A model generated the notes under the pieces. That model made no database searches and was not told the origin of the DNA. It was given only the letters and a program-made list of their open reading frames with translations. Both the position numbers and the translations under genes were made by a program. Positions 47,455-58,740 of a stretch of DNA of 64,000 nucleotides are shown here, in pieces (within the stretch, counting starts at the first letter, position 1; each line of letters starts with the position of its first letter). Source of the stretch: Sarcophilus harrisii (lineage: Eukaryota; Chordata; Mammalia; Dasyuromorphia; Dasyuridae); NCBI RefSeq assembly GCF_902635505.1, contig NC_045427.1:213542422-213606421 (forward strand), written 5' to 3'.

Positions 47455-47715
47455 CCCCAGATGAAGTTAACAAGGTCCCCAGCTTGCATGGCACAAAGTC
47501 AGGAGGACCTGGGTCCAAATTGGGCCTTAGATGCTTCCTAGTTCTGTGGTCTGGGCAAGTCATTTAACCTATTTGCCTCAGTTTCCTCAACTGTAAAGTA
47601 GGGATAATAACCTTGCAGGGTTTTTGTGAGGATGATATGAGACAATATTTGTAAAGTGGATAACACAATGCCTAGCACATTGTAGTTACTTAATAAAAAT
47701 GGTTATTCTTTCAAT
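47455..47715 (+). mobile_element. Near full-length MIR-type CORE-SINE
   Basis: 'ggcacaaagtcaggaggacc' head, then 'gggcaagtcatttaacctat', 'tgcctcagtttcctcaactg', 'agggataataaccttgcagg' and 'caatgcctagcacattgtag', all in standard order. Confidence 0.8.
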
Positions 47716-49150
47716 ATGCATCATGGATATTAGGTATAGGACAGCATTTATTTCCCACACAGAAAATGCATGCAAAGGACTTGAGAAGCCCTTAAAGAAA
47801 TATTGAAAATATAAAAAGCCTGCAATCTATTAGCTTTCTCCATGATCCCAAGACTTAGGAAATCAAACTTGGAGTTATTATTAGCGCAACATCCTGACAT
47901 TCTAGGGAAATTCTTTTCTTCCATAAGTTATGTTGTCCCTACTGATAATGTGTCACCGTAGTTTAAATTCTTCCCAGGGAAAACATACTTCAAGCAATTC
48001 ACTTCCTATTAGATCCTCATTGTGCATCCATGATTCATGCTCTCCATGTAAGGCACTACACAGATATTATGTGGATAATCTTTCTCCCAGAAACACTGAA
48101 TTGGCAGCAATTTTCCACCTGGGAACTACATGGTTGTGGTTCCTAATGAGGGACAGGTGGTTTCAGTAACATTAATACATATTGTATTTTATAACATATC
48201 TCTTAATTTTACTGATAGAAAATTGTATCTTATATACATTTTGTCTCTATATATATATATATATTTTATGAAAAATTGGTCAGATACCTTGTATGCAATA
48301 TTTAAATCACATAGCTAATCTAAATTTTTTTCTTACCCAACAGTGGAGAAAATTGAATAACAGTGTGAAGAAAAAGGAAATTAGATTTACATTTTGTTTC
48401 ATCTAAATTCCAAAATCAATTATCTAAATTTGAAAACATATGTCATAGAAAAATTAAAAGAAAATGGAATTGTAAATATATCACAATTTTGAAAGAGCTA
48501 TTAAAATAGAAAAAATTACAGACAAAAATAGATAGGTTTGATCACAGAAAACAGAAGTTTGTTGTACAAAAAATCATCCACAATAAAAACAGTGGAAAAA
48601 CCTGTTTATTGATGTGTTCTTGATAAAAATCAGACATACAAAATCTATAAAGAATGTAAATTCGTTAGAATAAATGGTTAAGGGGTTTGTGGATGGGCAG
48701 TTCTTATAAGAAACCCAAAGAATCACCAGAAAAGAAAAGACTCCGTTGCAGTCAAAGTATATACTTTGCAACTAAGTCTTAGAGATTTGTCTGAGCTACT
48801 GAGAGGTCAAGTGACTGTTTAGAGCCAAATAGCAGTATGTGTCAGAGGTAGACCTTGAACAAAGAAGGCCAGCTCTCTATCCATTATGACATACTGTGTC
48901 TGATGTAGAAGCCTATCTTCACTAAATGGGCAAAAATTGTAATAAAATTCAGTGTTGGTGGGGTCATAGAAAAATGATTGTTAGATGACTGGAGGAAGTT
49001 GTGAATTGGCACAATTTTTTATATGATGGTACATGAACATCAAAACTTAAAATCTGAGTTGAAAGGGACCTCAGAGGCCTTCTACTGCAGCCCATATTTG
49101 AAATTCCTTCTACAACATGCCAACTGAATGTTAGCTTCTTAAGGGCAAGG
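47716..49150. other. Intergenic, unassigned
   Basis: AT-rich with no exon. 48760-48900 resembles a MIR core in the plus direction ('gactgtttagagccaaatag'). 49040-49110 resembles the ancient repeat seen at 18430. A short TA run is at 48249-48263. Confidence 0.35.
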
Positions 49151-49164
49151 ACTTGTTCTTTTAA

Positions 49165-50290
49165 TTTGTTTATATTATCTAAAAGTTAAAGTTTAAGAAT
49201 TTATACAGAACCTAGAACACTACAGACTTCATCTCATACCGTTTTTTATACTTAGTTGAGCTGGCATGGCTCAAATATTAAGTATCATCTGTGACTAACT
49301 CCAATTACACAATTTCCACTAGCTCCTCCAAATCAAGCATCTCATGCAGAAAAATAGTTCACCAGATCCAAACATTCTCAAGAGCAATTTGGAACTATGC
49401 TCAAAGTTATCAAACTGCATACCCTTTGACCCAGCAATGTTTCTATTGGGCTTATGTCCCAAAGATATCTTAGAGGGAAAGGGACCCATATATGCAAAAA
49501 TGTTTGTGGCAGCCCTTTTTGTAGTGGCAAGAAACTGGAGAATGGCTGAAAAAGTTATAGTATGTGAATGTTATGGAATATTATTGTTCTGTAAGAAACG
49601 ACCAGCAGGATGATTAAAATCAGGATGATTAAAAATAGAGAGGCCTGGAAACTTACATGAACTGAAGATAAGTGAAATGAGCAGAACCAGGAGATCATTA
49701 TACCCGGCAACAAGACCATACGATGATCAGTTCTGATGGACGTGACTCTTTCCAGCAATGGGATGATTCAAGGCATTTCCAATGGTCTTGTGATGAACAG
49801 AGCCATCTACACCCAGACAGAGGACTGTAGAACTGAGTGTGGACTACAACATAGCATTCTCACTTTTTTCGTTTGTTGTTCACTTGCATTGTTTTCTTAC
49901 TCATTTACTTTCCTTTTTGATCTGATTTTTCTTGTGCAACAAGAGAATTGTATAAATGTTTACACATATTGGATTTAACATATATTTTAATGTTTTATAT
50001 TTTTAAAAAAATAGTCCACATGGGAACCAGTGACCTCTGGGGTCACTATAGAATCATGATGCTGACCCAATAATCCAGATCCTATTACAGAGATCCTAAA
50101 GGACATATTGGATCCTAATCCTGGGCCCTAGACTAACTTAATTACTAACAACATTGTCTAAAATCACTAACATTAATATGGTTAGACATGCTGGGCTCAC
50201 AGAAGGAACATTTGCCCTCTAAACTATTTCTTGAACCTAGGCAACCAAGTTACTGTTTTTACAAAATGTTTTTAACAGATCCTGTTTTTT
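49165..50290 (+). repeat. Two-copy sequence block A, split by an L1
   Basis: 49165-49362 and 50013-50290 match, with many substitutions, one continuous stretch at 53455-53935. Shared words include 'acagaacctagaacact', 'actagctcctccaaatcaag', 'gatcctaatcctgg' and 'aggcaaccaagtt'. Copy A is interrupted by the L1 at 49363-50006. Either a small local duplication or two copies of an unnamed repeat. Confidence 0.8.
49363..50006 (+). mobile_element. 5'-truncated L1 3' end inside block A
   Basis: 'agagcaatttggaactatgc', 'accctttgacccagcaatgt', 'gggcttatgtcccaaagata', 'gagtgtggactacaacatag' and 'ttcttgtgcaacaagagaat' mark the end of ORF2 and the 3' UTR in plus orientation. The target-site duplication is aaaaatagttcac just before 49363 and aaaaatagtccac from about 50007. 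The empty site is seen intact in block B ('gaaaaatagttcacatagg'). Confidence 0.9.
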
Positions 50291-50418
50291 AAAAAGGTTT
50301 TTTTTTTTCCTCTTTTATCCCCAACACCTTACATGTGATATTTAATTTTTGCTGAACTGAATACTGACAAGTGGTCATCCAACCCTAATTGTTTGAGATA
50401 ACCATAACCAGAGTTTTT

Positions 50419-50702
50419 TTTTTTTTTTACATGAATATGTGTATATATATTTATTTATTTATTATAGCTTTTTATATACAAGTTATATGCATGGGTAATT
50501 TTACAGCATTGACAATTGCCAAATCTTTTGTTCCAATTTTTCCCCTCCTTCCCCGATCCCCTCCCCCAGATGGCAGGTTGACCAATACATGTTAAATATG
50601 TTAAAATATAAATTAAATACAATATAAGTATACATGTCCAAACAGTTATTTTGCTTTTCAAAAAGAATCAGACTTTGAAATAGTGTACTATTAGCCTGTG
50701 AA
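50419..50702 (-). mobile_element. Short L1 3' UTR fragment with target-site duplication
   Basis: T-rich tail, 'tgcatgggtaattttacagc', 'ccagatggcaggttgaccaa', 'acatgttaaatatgttaaaa'. The duplication is cataaccagagttttt at 50403-50418 and cataaccaaagttttt at 50703-50718, with one mismatch. The 3' UTR type is the same as at 37774. Confidence 0.88.
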
Positions 50703-50814
50703 CATAACCAAAGTTTTTAAAAATGTGCCTGGAGTTCATCAGTTCTCTGGAGATGGATAGCATTTTTCCTCATGAATCCTGTAACCCATCATTTCTTAAG
50801 GCAGACCATTCCAT

Positions 50815-51035
50815 TTTTGGGTTTTGTGTTTCAATTGTGTCCAACTCTTTGTAATCCAATTTGGGGTTTTCTTGCAAAGATATTGGAATGGTTTGCCATT
50901 TCCTTCTCCAGGTCTTTTACAGATGAGAAAATTAAGGCCAACATGGTTAAATGACTTGCCTAGGTGACAACTAGTAAGATTAATCTTATTCCAGACCTAT
51001 CCACCACTCTATTCACTGTACCACCTAGCTACCCT
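50815..51035 (-). mobile_element. Marsupial SINE, composite type
   Basis: 'tccaactctttgtaatccaa', 'ggtttgccatttccttctcc', 'agatgagaaaattaaggcca', ending 'cactgtaccacctagctacc'. Reverse-oriented, the same kind as 9105-9325. Confidence 0.75.
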
Positions 51036-51560
51036 AGCTTTAGCTTTAATTTTAGAAACTTTTTCCTGACACCTGAGCCACTGAAGTACTGGGCAGATTT
51101 TTCTGCTGACTTTTTGGAGACTATGAGAGCAACAAAAAAGTTGGATGGCTGTATCTCATTATGAGAAGTATCATAGTGAGGTAGTTTTCCTTCTCTATTT
51201 TACTGGAGCATACTAAAAAGCATTGCACTACAAATAGCCTTTGAGTGTGTCTGTTCCACTAATTAAAGTGAGGGACAGGATGCAGAAGGCAGGAAGGGAG
51301 GTTTGGGAATTGATGTTTGCCAGGACAGTGCTCAACCACTTTGGAATTAACAAGACATTCCTTTTCACTGCAGAAAAGCAGTTAGTCCAAATGCCAATTG
51401 ATTTCTTTAGGGAAACATAAAAGGAAAAAATGACTGGGACCTCCTAGTGGGTAGGGGGACACAACTATATCATTGCAAAAGTGAAAATTTTTTTTTAGTT
51501 TGCTCTTGTACATTCTTTTTTAGTTTTTATTTCCCCCAGTTAGATGGAAAAAATATACAT
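51036..51560. other. Intergenic, unassigned
   Basis: About 525 bases without a recognised gene or repeat. Confidence 0.3.
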
Positions 51561-51566
51561 GTACAT

Positions 51567-52382
51567 TCTTTTTTTTTTTAAATTGTAGCTTTTTATTTAC
51601 AAAATATATGCATGAGTAATTTTTCAGCATTGACAAATGCAAATCCTTTTGTTCCAATTTTTCCCCTCCTTCCCCCCACCTGCTCCCCCAGATGGCAGGT
51701 AGACCAATACATGTTAAATACAATATATGTATACATGTCCATATAGTTATTATGCTGCACAAAAAGAATCGGACTTTGAAATAGTGTACAATTAGCCTGT
51801 GAAGGAAATAAAAAATGCAGGTGGACAAAAATAGAGGGATTGGGGATTCTATGTGGTGGTTCACACTCATTTCCCTGAGCTCTTTTGCTGGGTGTAGCTG
51901 GTTCAATTCATTACTGCTCTATGGAGCTGATTTGTTTCATCTCATTGCTGAGGATGGCCAAGTCCATCAGAATTGATCATCATATAGTATTGTTGTTGAA
52001 GTAAATAATGATCTCCTGTGTTCTGCTCATTTCACTCAGCATTAGTTCATGTAAGTCTCTCCGGGCCTCTCTAAAATCATCCTGCCGGTCATTTCTTACA
52101 GAACAATAATATTCCATAATATTCATATACCATAATTTATTCAGCCATTTTCCAATTGATGGGCATCCACCCAGTTTTCAATTTCTAGCCACTACAAAAA
52201 GGGCTGCCACAAACATTTTTGCACATGTGGGTCCCTTTCCCTTCTTTAATAACTCTTTGGAATATAAGCCCAGAGTAACACTGCTGGATCAAAGGGTATG
52301 CACAGTTTGATAACTTTTTTGAGCATAGTTCCAAATTGCTCTCCAGAATGGCTGGATGTGTTCACAACTACACCAACAATGT
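51567..52382 (-). mobile_element. L1 3' end, reverse
   Basis: Poly-T, then 'atatgcatgagtaatttttc', 'ccagatggcaggtagaccaa', 'ttctgctcatttcactcagc', 'ttcagccattttccaattga' and 'tgctctccagaatggctgga'. Ends at 'acaccaacaatgtattc', where an older L1 of a different subfamily takes over in the same orientation. Confidence 0.85.
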
Positions 52383-53454
52383 ATTCATTTTTTTACATAT
52401 ATCCTTATGAATAATATTAGGAGAGGAAAACACAAAAGGGAAAAACCACAAGAGAAGAAAAAAAAAAAAAGGCAAAAAGTGAACATAGCATGTGTTGACT
52501 TGCATTCATTCAGTCTCCATAGTTCTCTCTCTGGATGCAGATGGTGTTTTCCATCCAAAGTTATTGGGATTGCCTTGAATCACTGAAGAACCAAGTCTGT
52601 CATAGTTGATCCTCAAACAATCTTGTTGTGTACAATGTTCTGATTCTGCTAGTTTCACTCTGCATCAGTTCATATAAATCTTTCCCGGCTTTTCTAAAAT
52701 GTTTGTTCATTTTTTCCTTTAATTCATATACCATAACTTATTCAGCCATTCCCCAACTAATGGGCATTTACTTATTTTCCAGTTCTTTGCCACCAGAAAA
52801 AGAGCTGCTACAAACATTTTTGCACATGTGGATCTTTTCCCTCCTTTATGATCTCTTCGGGATACAGGCAAGTAGAGACACTGCTGGATCAAAGGGTATG
52901 CACAGTTCAATAGCCTTATGAACATAGTTCCAAATTGCTCTCCAGAATGGTTGGATCCTTTCAATGCAATAATGATTAGTGTCCCAATTTTCCCACATCT
53001 TCTACAATATTCATCTTTATCTTTTCCCGTCATCTTAGCCAATCTGAAAGGTGTGAGGTAGTATCTCAAGAGTTGTTTTAATTTGCATTTCTTTAAACCA
53101 ATGGTGAGTAATCATTTTTTCATATGATTAGAAGGCTTTAATTTCTTCATCTGAAAATTGTTCATATCCCTTGACCATTTATCAACTGAGGAATGATTTA
53201 TAGTCTTATAAATTTGACTCAGTTCTTTATATATTTCATATCAGAAACAAGCTGTAAAAATCTCTCCCCCCCCCATTTTTTTGCTTCCCTTCTAATCTTG
53301 GCTGCATTGGTTTTGTTTGTGCGTAAACTTTTAAATTTAATGTAATCAAAAGTGGTCAATTTTGCATTTCATAATGTTCTCTAGTTCTTCGTTGGCCATA
53401 AATTCCTCTCTTCTCCAAAAGATCTGATAGGTAAATTATCCCTTGCTCTCAATT
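52383..53454 (-). mobile_element. Older L1 3' end, second subfamily, reverse
   Basis: The 3' UTR ('gaacatagcatgtgttgact', 'ctctggatgcagatggtgtt') is unlike that of 51567-52382 but like those at 3.1 and 24.8 kb. It is followed by the antisense ORF2 end ('cagccattccccaactaatg', 'ctccagaatggttggatcct') and further upstream ORF2 up to 'ttatcccttgctctcaattt'. About 1.07 kb. Confidence 0.75.
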
Positions 53455-53935
53455 TGTTTATAGTATCCAAAAGTTAAATTTTATGGAATTTATATTTCTA
53501 GAGATAGCACAGAACCTAGAACACTAGGGACTTCATCTTACATCTTTTTAAAAAACTTAGTTGAGCTGACATTGCTCAAGTTTTAAGTGATTAACACAAA
53601 ATAAGCAATTTCCACTAGCTCCTCCAAATCAAGCATCTCTCATGTAGAAAAATAGTTCACATAGGAACCAGTAACCTCTGAGGTCCTTTCTACCTCTATA
53701 ATCATGATACAGTGACCCAATGAACCAGATTCCTATTGCAGAGGACATGTGGATCCTAATCCTAGGCTCTAGACTAATTTATGAAAATTACTAACAATAT
53801 TTTCTAAAATCACATTAATATGCTTAGACTTGCTGGGCCCACAGAAGTACATTTACTCTATAAATTATTCCTTTAACCCAGGCAACCAAGTTGCTATTTT
53901 TACAAACTCTGTTTTCAACAGATCCTATGGCTAAG
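53455..53935 (+). repeat. Two-copy sequence block B (no L1 in it)
   Basis: Continuous match to block A (49165-50290). It carries the uninterrupted version of the L1 target site and so is the ancestral state at that point. The left edge coincides with the end of the older L1. Confidence 0.8.
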
Positions 53936-54989
53936 TTATTGTTTGAAAAAGACTGTTTTAGCAAAATTAGTATTCCTAACATGACTTAGAGCCAAAATTT
54001 TGGTATAAGGTTTTATTCCCCTTGACCCTAATTGCAAATTAGTTGTCCATGATCTTTGGCCCGTTGCTTTTGTGAAATAAATCTTTGACTTAAAGAGAAA
54101 CCCGTCCAAGTGTTCTCACTCCAACTCTAAACCAAATACTCTCCTGTAGCACTATTATGCCATATCAATGACATAAAACCCTGGGGATACCCTGAAACCA
54201 CCATTTTTAATAAGATCCTGCACTTTGTCTACCAACAAGGTAAAGGGAAAATTGAACAAGAATAGCTAACTCAGTAACTGGTAGTTTCACTTTCTTTCAG
54301 AGATTACCCCTACTGATCAACTTTCTACTTAACATTACTTCTCCTTTCATGGCACCAAAGAGAAGCAGTGTCAGCTTTCAGTCTTTTTTCCATTCATTTC
54401 TTGACCTTTCTAACCATTTTACCTTTTGACCTCACTAACTGAAATCAGTCTTTCCAAGGTTACCAAAGACCTCTTAATTGCCAAATCCAATAGTATCCTG
54501 AGTCTTAATCCTTCTTAATCTCATACTTTATTGATGATATGGTAGATAGAAAACTGGCCTGAGAATCATGAATGGTTAACTTTCCCTTGACATAAACTAG
54601 CAGCCACTTAAACAGTATCCCAGAAACATTTTTAAAAGAATATCTACTTCCTCAAGGGTGGTGTTAAAAAAATATTACATTAAATAAATGTAAGAAAAAT
54701 TAAGGCAATCATTTAGGCCAGAAGTTTGTAGAATCATGATTCATGTCAAATCTATGCCAAATGATTAGAAAACTATGAGGATGTTACAAATTGGTAATTT
54801 AGTATTTTTTGTATCTGGTTTGTGATACCTTTATATTATTCTGGAATCTTAAGAGGCTATGTTACAGATTTATCACAACTTCACATTACTATACCTAATC
54901 TTAAAAGAGATTACCACTTAGAATTCCTACAGAATTTCCTTAGTAAGGCATAAAAACTCAATCTTCTGTCACCTCATTTTTGTAAAATA
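53936..54989. other. Intergenic with a small L2/CR1 piece
   Basis: 54400-54500 carries 'ggttaccaaagacctcttaa' and 'ttgccaaatccaatagtatc', as in the L2/CR1 fragment at 8.8 kb. The remainder is unassigned. Confidence 0.4.
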
Positions 54990-55320
54990 GGACTATTTCA
55001 ATAATTTATTTCTTCTTAACCTAAGTAATCCTTTTCATTTAGATTATCAAATTTATTGGCATATAATTGGGCAAAATAACTCCTAATTATTGCTCTAATT
55101 TCCTCTTCATTGGTGAGGAGACTAACAATTTGATTTTCTTCTTTCCTTTTTCTAATCAAATTAACTAAAGGTTTATCTATTTTGTTGAGTTTTTAAAAAA
55201 TAAAACCAACTCAAAGTTTTATTTATTAATTCAATAGTTTTCTTATTTTCAATTTTATTAGTCTCTCTTTTATTTTCAGAATTTCAAATTTGGTTTAATT
55301 GAGGATTTTTGTCACCTCAT
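54990..55320 (-). mobile_element. L1 ORF2 internal fragment, reverse
   Basis: 'gctctaatttcctcttcatt', 'ggtttatctattttgttgag' and 'caaagttttatttattaatt' are the antisense of L1 ORF2 sequence found in sense at 62.25-62.45 kb. Confidence 0.65.
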
Positions 55321-56370
55321 TTTTGGAATACATAGATTCCAAGCTAGTCAAAAGTACTCTCTACCATTATCTAAAACATTAACAAATTTTTTTGCTAGTA
55401 GATATAATCCTTAAAACAAAACATACAGTCTAACGATCTAACTTGGTCACTAACACTATACTGATAAATAAAGTCTAGTGATTTGAATTGAATAAAGAAA
55501 AAATATATAATTTGATCCCTTGTGTTCTAGGATATTGCTATGGATTGGTAAGATAAATATATCCTTGCAAGTATATATCTAAATTAAATGAGCCCCCTGG
55601 GTTAGAGTAAGAGGAATGGGGGGGAGGGGGAGAGAAGGATTTATGGCAAAGATGGGGACTCCAATTTAAAAGTTTTTATGTGTCCTCTATAAATTCTCTA
55701 AGTCTCTATGAGCAAAGAAGGACCTGTTATCTTTATGTGGTAAATTTCAAGAAGCAATACCTAAGACTAGCTAAATATTCATTTTGAATGAGGGGAGAAA
55801 TCTCTTTTTAGAGAACCTTGAAACCTAAGTAATTTCTCACTAATTGCAAATCATGACACAAAGGCTCACAATGTCAAATAAATTATTTATCCAAATTCTA
55901 ACATAACAGAGCATTCCTGTTTTCTTTTAACAGGTTTGAGGTCCTATAAATAACATAATGCTAGACACTGATAAGGTGAATGGGAAGCCACTGACATTCC
56001 TGGTTTGTGAAGATTCACCCTCAGCACCACTTGTCACACAGGGAAAGGGACACATACAGTCAAGAGTGTAGAAAAAGAAAGGGAGAAGTGTTGGCTGCAA
56101 AACCAGCCTTCCAATAGGGATGCAGAAAACCAAGAGTAAGCTGTCAATTTCTATTTGCCAGCAGCAAATATACTTGAGTTTAACATAATAAAAGAAAAAG
56201 AAAAAAACCTCAAGGCTGCCAGCTTCTCTCTTCTGAGTCTGTCTGGTCACCAAGTCTCCCCAACAATGAGGAATACTGACTGCAAAGCCAAAAGGTCTCC
56301 TCTTGCAGATCTCCTGGACTCAAGATTTCAAATAACCCAAGTAGTTTCCTAACTAATCTCTCCTATTAAT
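55321..56370. other. Intergenic and GPN1 3' flank
   Basis: No exon recognised. The GPN1 3' UTR must begin at 56370 going left. No clearly spaced AATAAA was found for it apart from one overlapping the stop codon. Confidence 0.35.
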
Positions 56371-56459
56371 TTATTTATCATTGCTTTTGTTCTTGTACCA
56401 CGAAACTGATTCATGCATAAAATTCTTGAAAGCTGGTTCTTCATGACTTTCTTCTGTAA
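56371..56459 (-). CDS. GPN1: GPN1 last coding exon and stop
   Basis: TEESHEEPAFKNFMHESVSW then YKNKSNDK and TAA. The last residues differ from the human YWKRNNK, as expected. An AATAAA overlaps the stop codon (56375-56370). Confidence 0.95.
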
Positions 56460-57212
56460 CTGGAAAAGGAAAAAGAAGTAGTGAAAAAAAAATTACTTTC
56501 TAATTAGCCAGGTGGTGGGAATTATTCTCATTCTACTCCTCAGGAAAAACATTCTGTTCCAATAAAATCTGACTGTTCCCTTTATGCAATCAGAAAGCTC
56601 TGACACCTTTATGATCATGTGTAGCCCATAACACTTGAGAGAGGCATTGCCAGTGGTATTGCTGAGGTATGGGGATGTCAGAACAGTACTCTGATACTGG
56701 AGGACTTAGACAGAAAGGCAAATTTTGTTCCCAACTCATGGAACTGCTCCTAACCAAGTTAAATATTCAAAAGTTCTATAGCTAAGTCATCCTCTACATC
56801 CTGATACTCTTAGATTGGTCATGAACCAAAAAGAGTCCTTCATTTTTTCCATATATCTTCAAAGCAATTCTAGAGACCTCAAAATAACATTAGATTCTAA
56901 ATCTAAAGAAAGTCTCTGAGAAGCAATTTACTATTACAGTATCCTTTACTATCTCTCATCTCCATGTCCATTAATGACATGCATTAGAGTGGAAATTTCA
57001 TTATAAAATAATTCCTGGGTAGACAATTCCCAGTGGAAGCAGCTCTCTCTCTCTAAAAAGTCATTCTAGTTTGCCACCTTCAAGGCAGGTAGTTTTTCTT
57101 TCACCTTTATGGTCAATATCATCTGTATCACTATCTTCATCCTCTTCTTCCTCATCTGCTGTACCTCGGGTTAGAATCAGATCAGAAGGAGTCACTGCAG
57201 AAGCTGAATTGT
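56371..57212 (-). CDS. GPN1: GPN1 C-terminus (last two coding exons)
   Basis: Partial gene. The exon at 57212-57105 and the terminal exon at 56459-56371 join in frame (AAAG|GTGAAA donor, CCAG acceptor). They give the end of GPN1: PSDLILTRGTADEEEEDEDS, DTDDIDHKVTEESHEEPAFK, NFMHESVSWYKNKSNDK, stop. This matches the acidic C-terminal tail of human GPN1 (XAB1), a GPN-loop GTPase in the cytoplasm and nucleus that assists RNA polymerase II assembly and import. The GTPase domain itself is coded further right, beyond the window. The gene is tail to tail with SUPT7L as in human. Confidence 0.95.
57105..57212 (-). CDS. GPN1: GPN1 penultimate coding exon
   Basis: 108 bases. TPSDLILTRGTADEEEEDED followed by SDTDDIDHK. 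The acceptor is preceded by 'cttcctttatag'. The first two bases complete a codon begun in an exon outside the window. Confidence 0.95.
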
Positions 57213-58215
57213 CTATAAAGGAAGCACAAATATCACCTTGCAGCAAATCTCACTTCCTAAATAGTGACTAACGTACTCTCCCCTCCCCCCATGTTCCATA
57301 AACCCTTGAGAAAAGAGGAGGGACTACTAGCAAAGCAACAAGATCATTGCAGCATTCACAGAGGCAGCACTGGGCCATGCCTCAAGAATCAAATCTCTAA
57401 GATCCTGATACCAAAGTGACCGCGGAACTGTGTGGTAAGGGTTTGACAGGGTTTATATTGAGCTTTGGAACTGTCTGAATCAAAAGTAGACACTTATTTT
57501 GATACAAGAAAGGATGAGGAAATATCTTTTGAAAAGAAAGCAATTATCTTCCTACTTTAGACTACTACAAAATGGGATCTCTAAGAACTATCCAGTGAAA
57601 GAAAAGTCATTTTGGAGAATTCTTCCTAAGCCATACTGCTGGTTTATTTCACAGATGGTATAATTGCTCGGTAGTTTGCTAAAGAAAAAATAATTAATCT
57701 GAGAAACTGAGGGGCTCCAAGTGATATCTGAGAAACTGGGAGACCCAAGAGATAATCTACCCCATTAAGAAAGACTAATGAAGTCCTTGATAGTAGAGGC
57801 AAAGGAAGAACTAAAATGCCAACTGCTTCAGGTATAGAAATGGTTAACAGGACTAAAATCTTTAATTGTGAATGAAATCTTGCCCCCAAAAGGTTTATTA
57901 GTTCTCTCTCATTTAGTAAATAACCTCCTACCCTCCAGTCCCCAATCTAAGCAATCACTATTTCACCCTAGAGTTAGTTAAGGCCATATTTCAGGATAGG
58001 AATCCAGTCATTCTAGATGAAAACTAAGGAAAGGGAACCTTTTAGACTTTGATACAGAATCTGTGAAAAGTCAATAAATGGCAAATTTCAGCTTCCACCT
58101 CTAAAACTGGTAAAAAAAAAACAATAAAAGCCTGAAATAGTTATTGTTGTGGCACCTGAAAGATGTATAAGCTATTATAGCACTATGTCTTGATGCTAAG
58201 AATTTGCCTAAACCA
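57213..58215. other. GPN1 intron, unassigned
   Basis: No further GPN1 exon was found here by eye. The sequence is unassigned apart from short runs. Confidence 0.35.
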
Positions 58216-58405
58216 AGGGTAGGGAACATCTAGCCCACAGACTGAAATCATTTGCCTAAGGTAACCACAGGCCATGATGAGCTGAAAACGAGGTACAATC
58301 ACCTCCCACTGCTTGAGTTCTGTAAATTAATAATTGTGTATGGCCTATGAATGTTGTTATGAATATCCAAATAACCCTTGGGGGGAAAAAAAGGTTCCCT
58401 ACCCA
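58216..58405. mobile_element. hAT-Charlie-like MITE
   Basis: The left end 'agggtagggaac' and the right end 'gttccctaccc' are inverted copies. The interior, with 'agcccacagactgaaatca' and 'gtatggcctatgaatg', is of the common 'ggtagggaacct' group of non-autonomous hAT elements. The target duplication is not clear. Confidence 0.6.
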
Positions 58406-58740
58406 TTTCATAAGCCATCTGGAAAACAATCTGGAATTATAGTCACTAAATTGTTAATAACCTTTAAGTCAGTGATCTTATCAATGAGAATATACACCCT
58501 AAAGAGATAAAAGACAGAAAGGTCCCCAAAATACCAAAATATTCACAGCAACACTTTTTATAGAAGCAAAAACACTTGAAACAAAGTTAAGTGACCATTG
58601 GCAGGGGAATTAACAAAGTATGGTGCTATCAATGTAATAGAATATTTCATCACAAAATATGAATATGAAGGCATTCAAAAAAGATTATGCACAATAACTG
58701 TGATACCAAAATGAAAGTCAGTATTAAGACACCAGAATTC
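58406..58740 (+). mobile_element. Old L1 3' fragment
   Basis: 'agccatctggaaaacaatct', 'aaaatattcacagcaacact', 'aagcaaaaacacttgaaaca' and 'gaatatgaaggcattcaaaa' mark a diverged plus-strand L1 ORF2 end. The younger L1 begins directly after it. Confidence 0.6.

Noticed and set aside
53440-53470. Extending the two-copy block leftwards through 'caatttgttta'
   Set aside because: In copy B that word belongs to the L1 sequence just before it. The resemblance in copy A is short and may be chance, so I start the block at about 53455.
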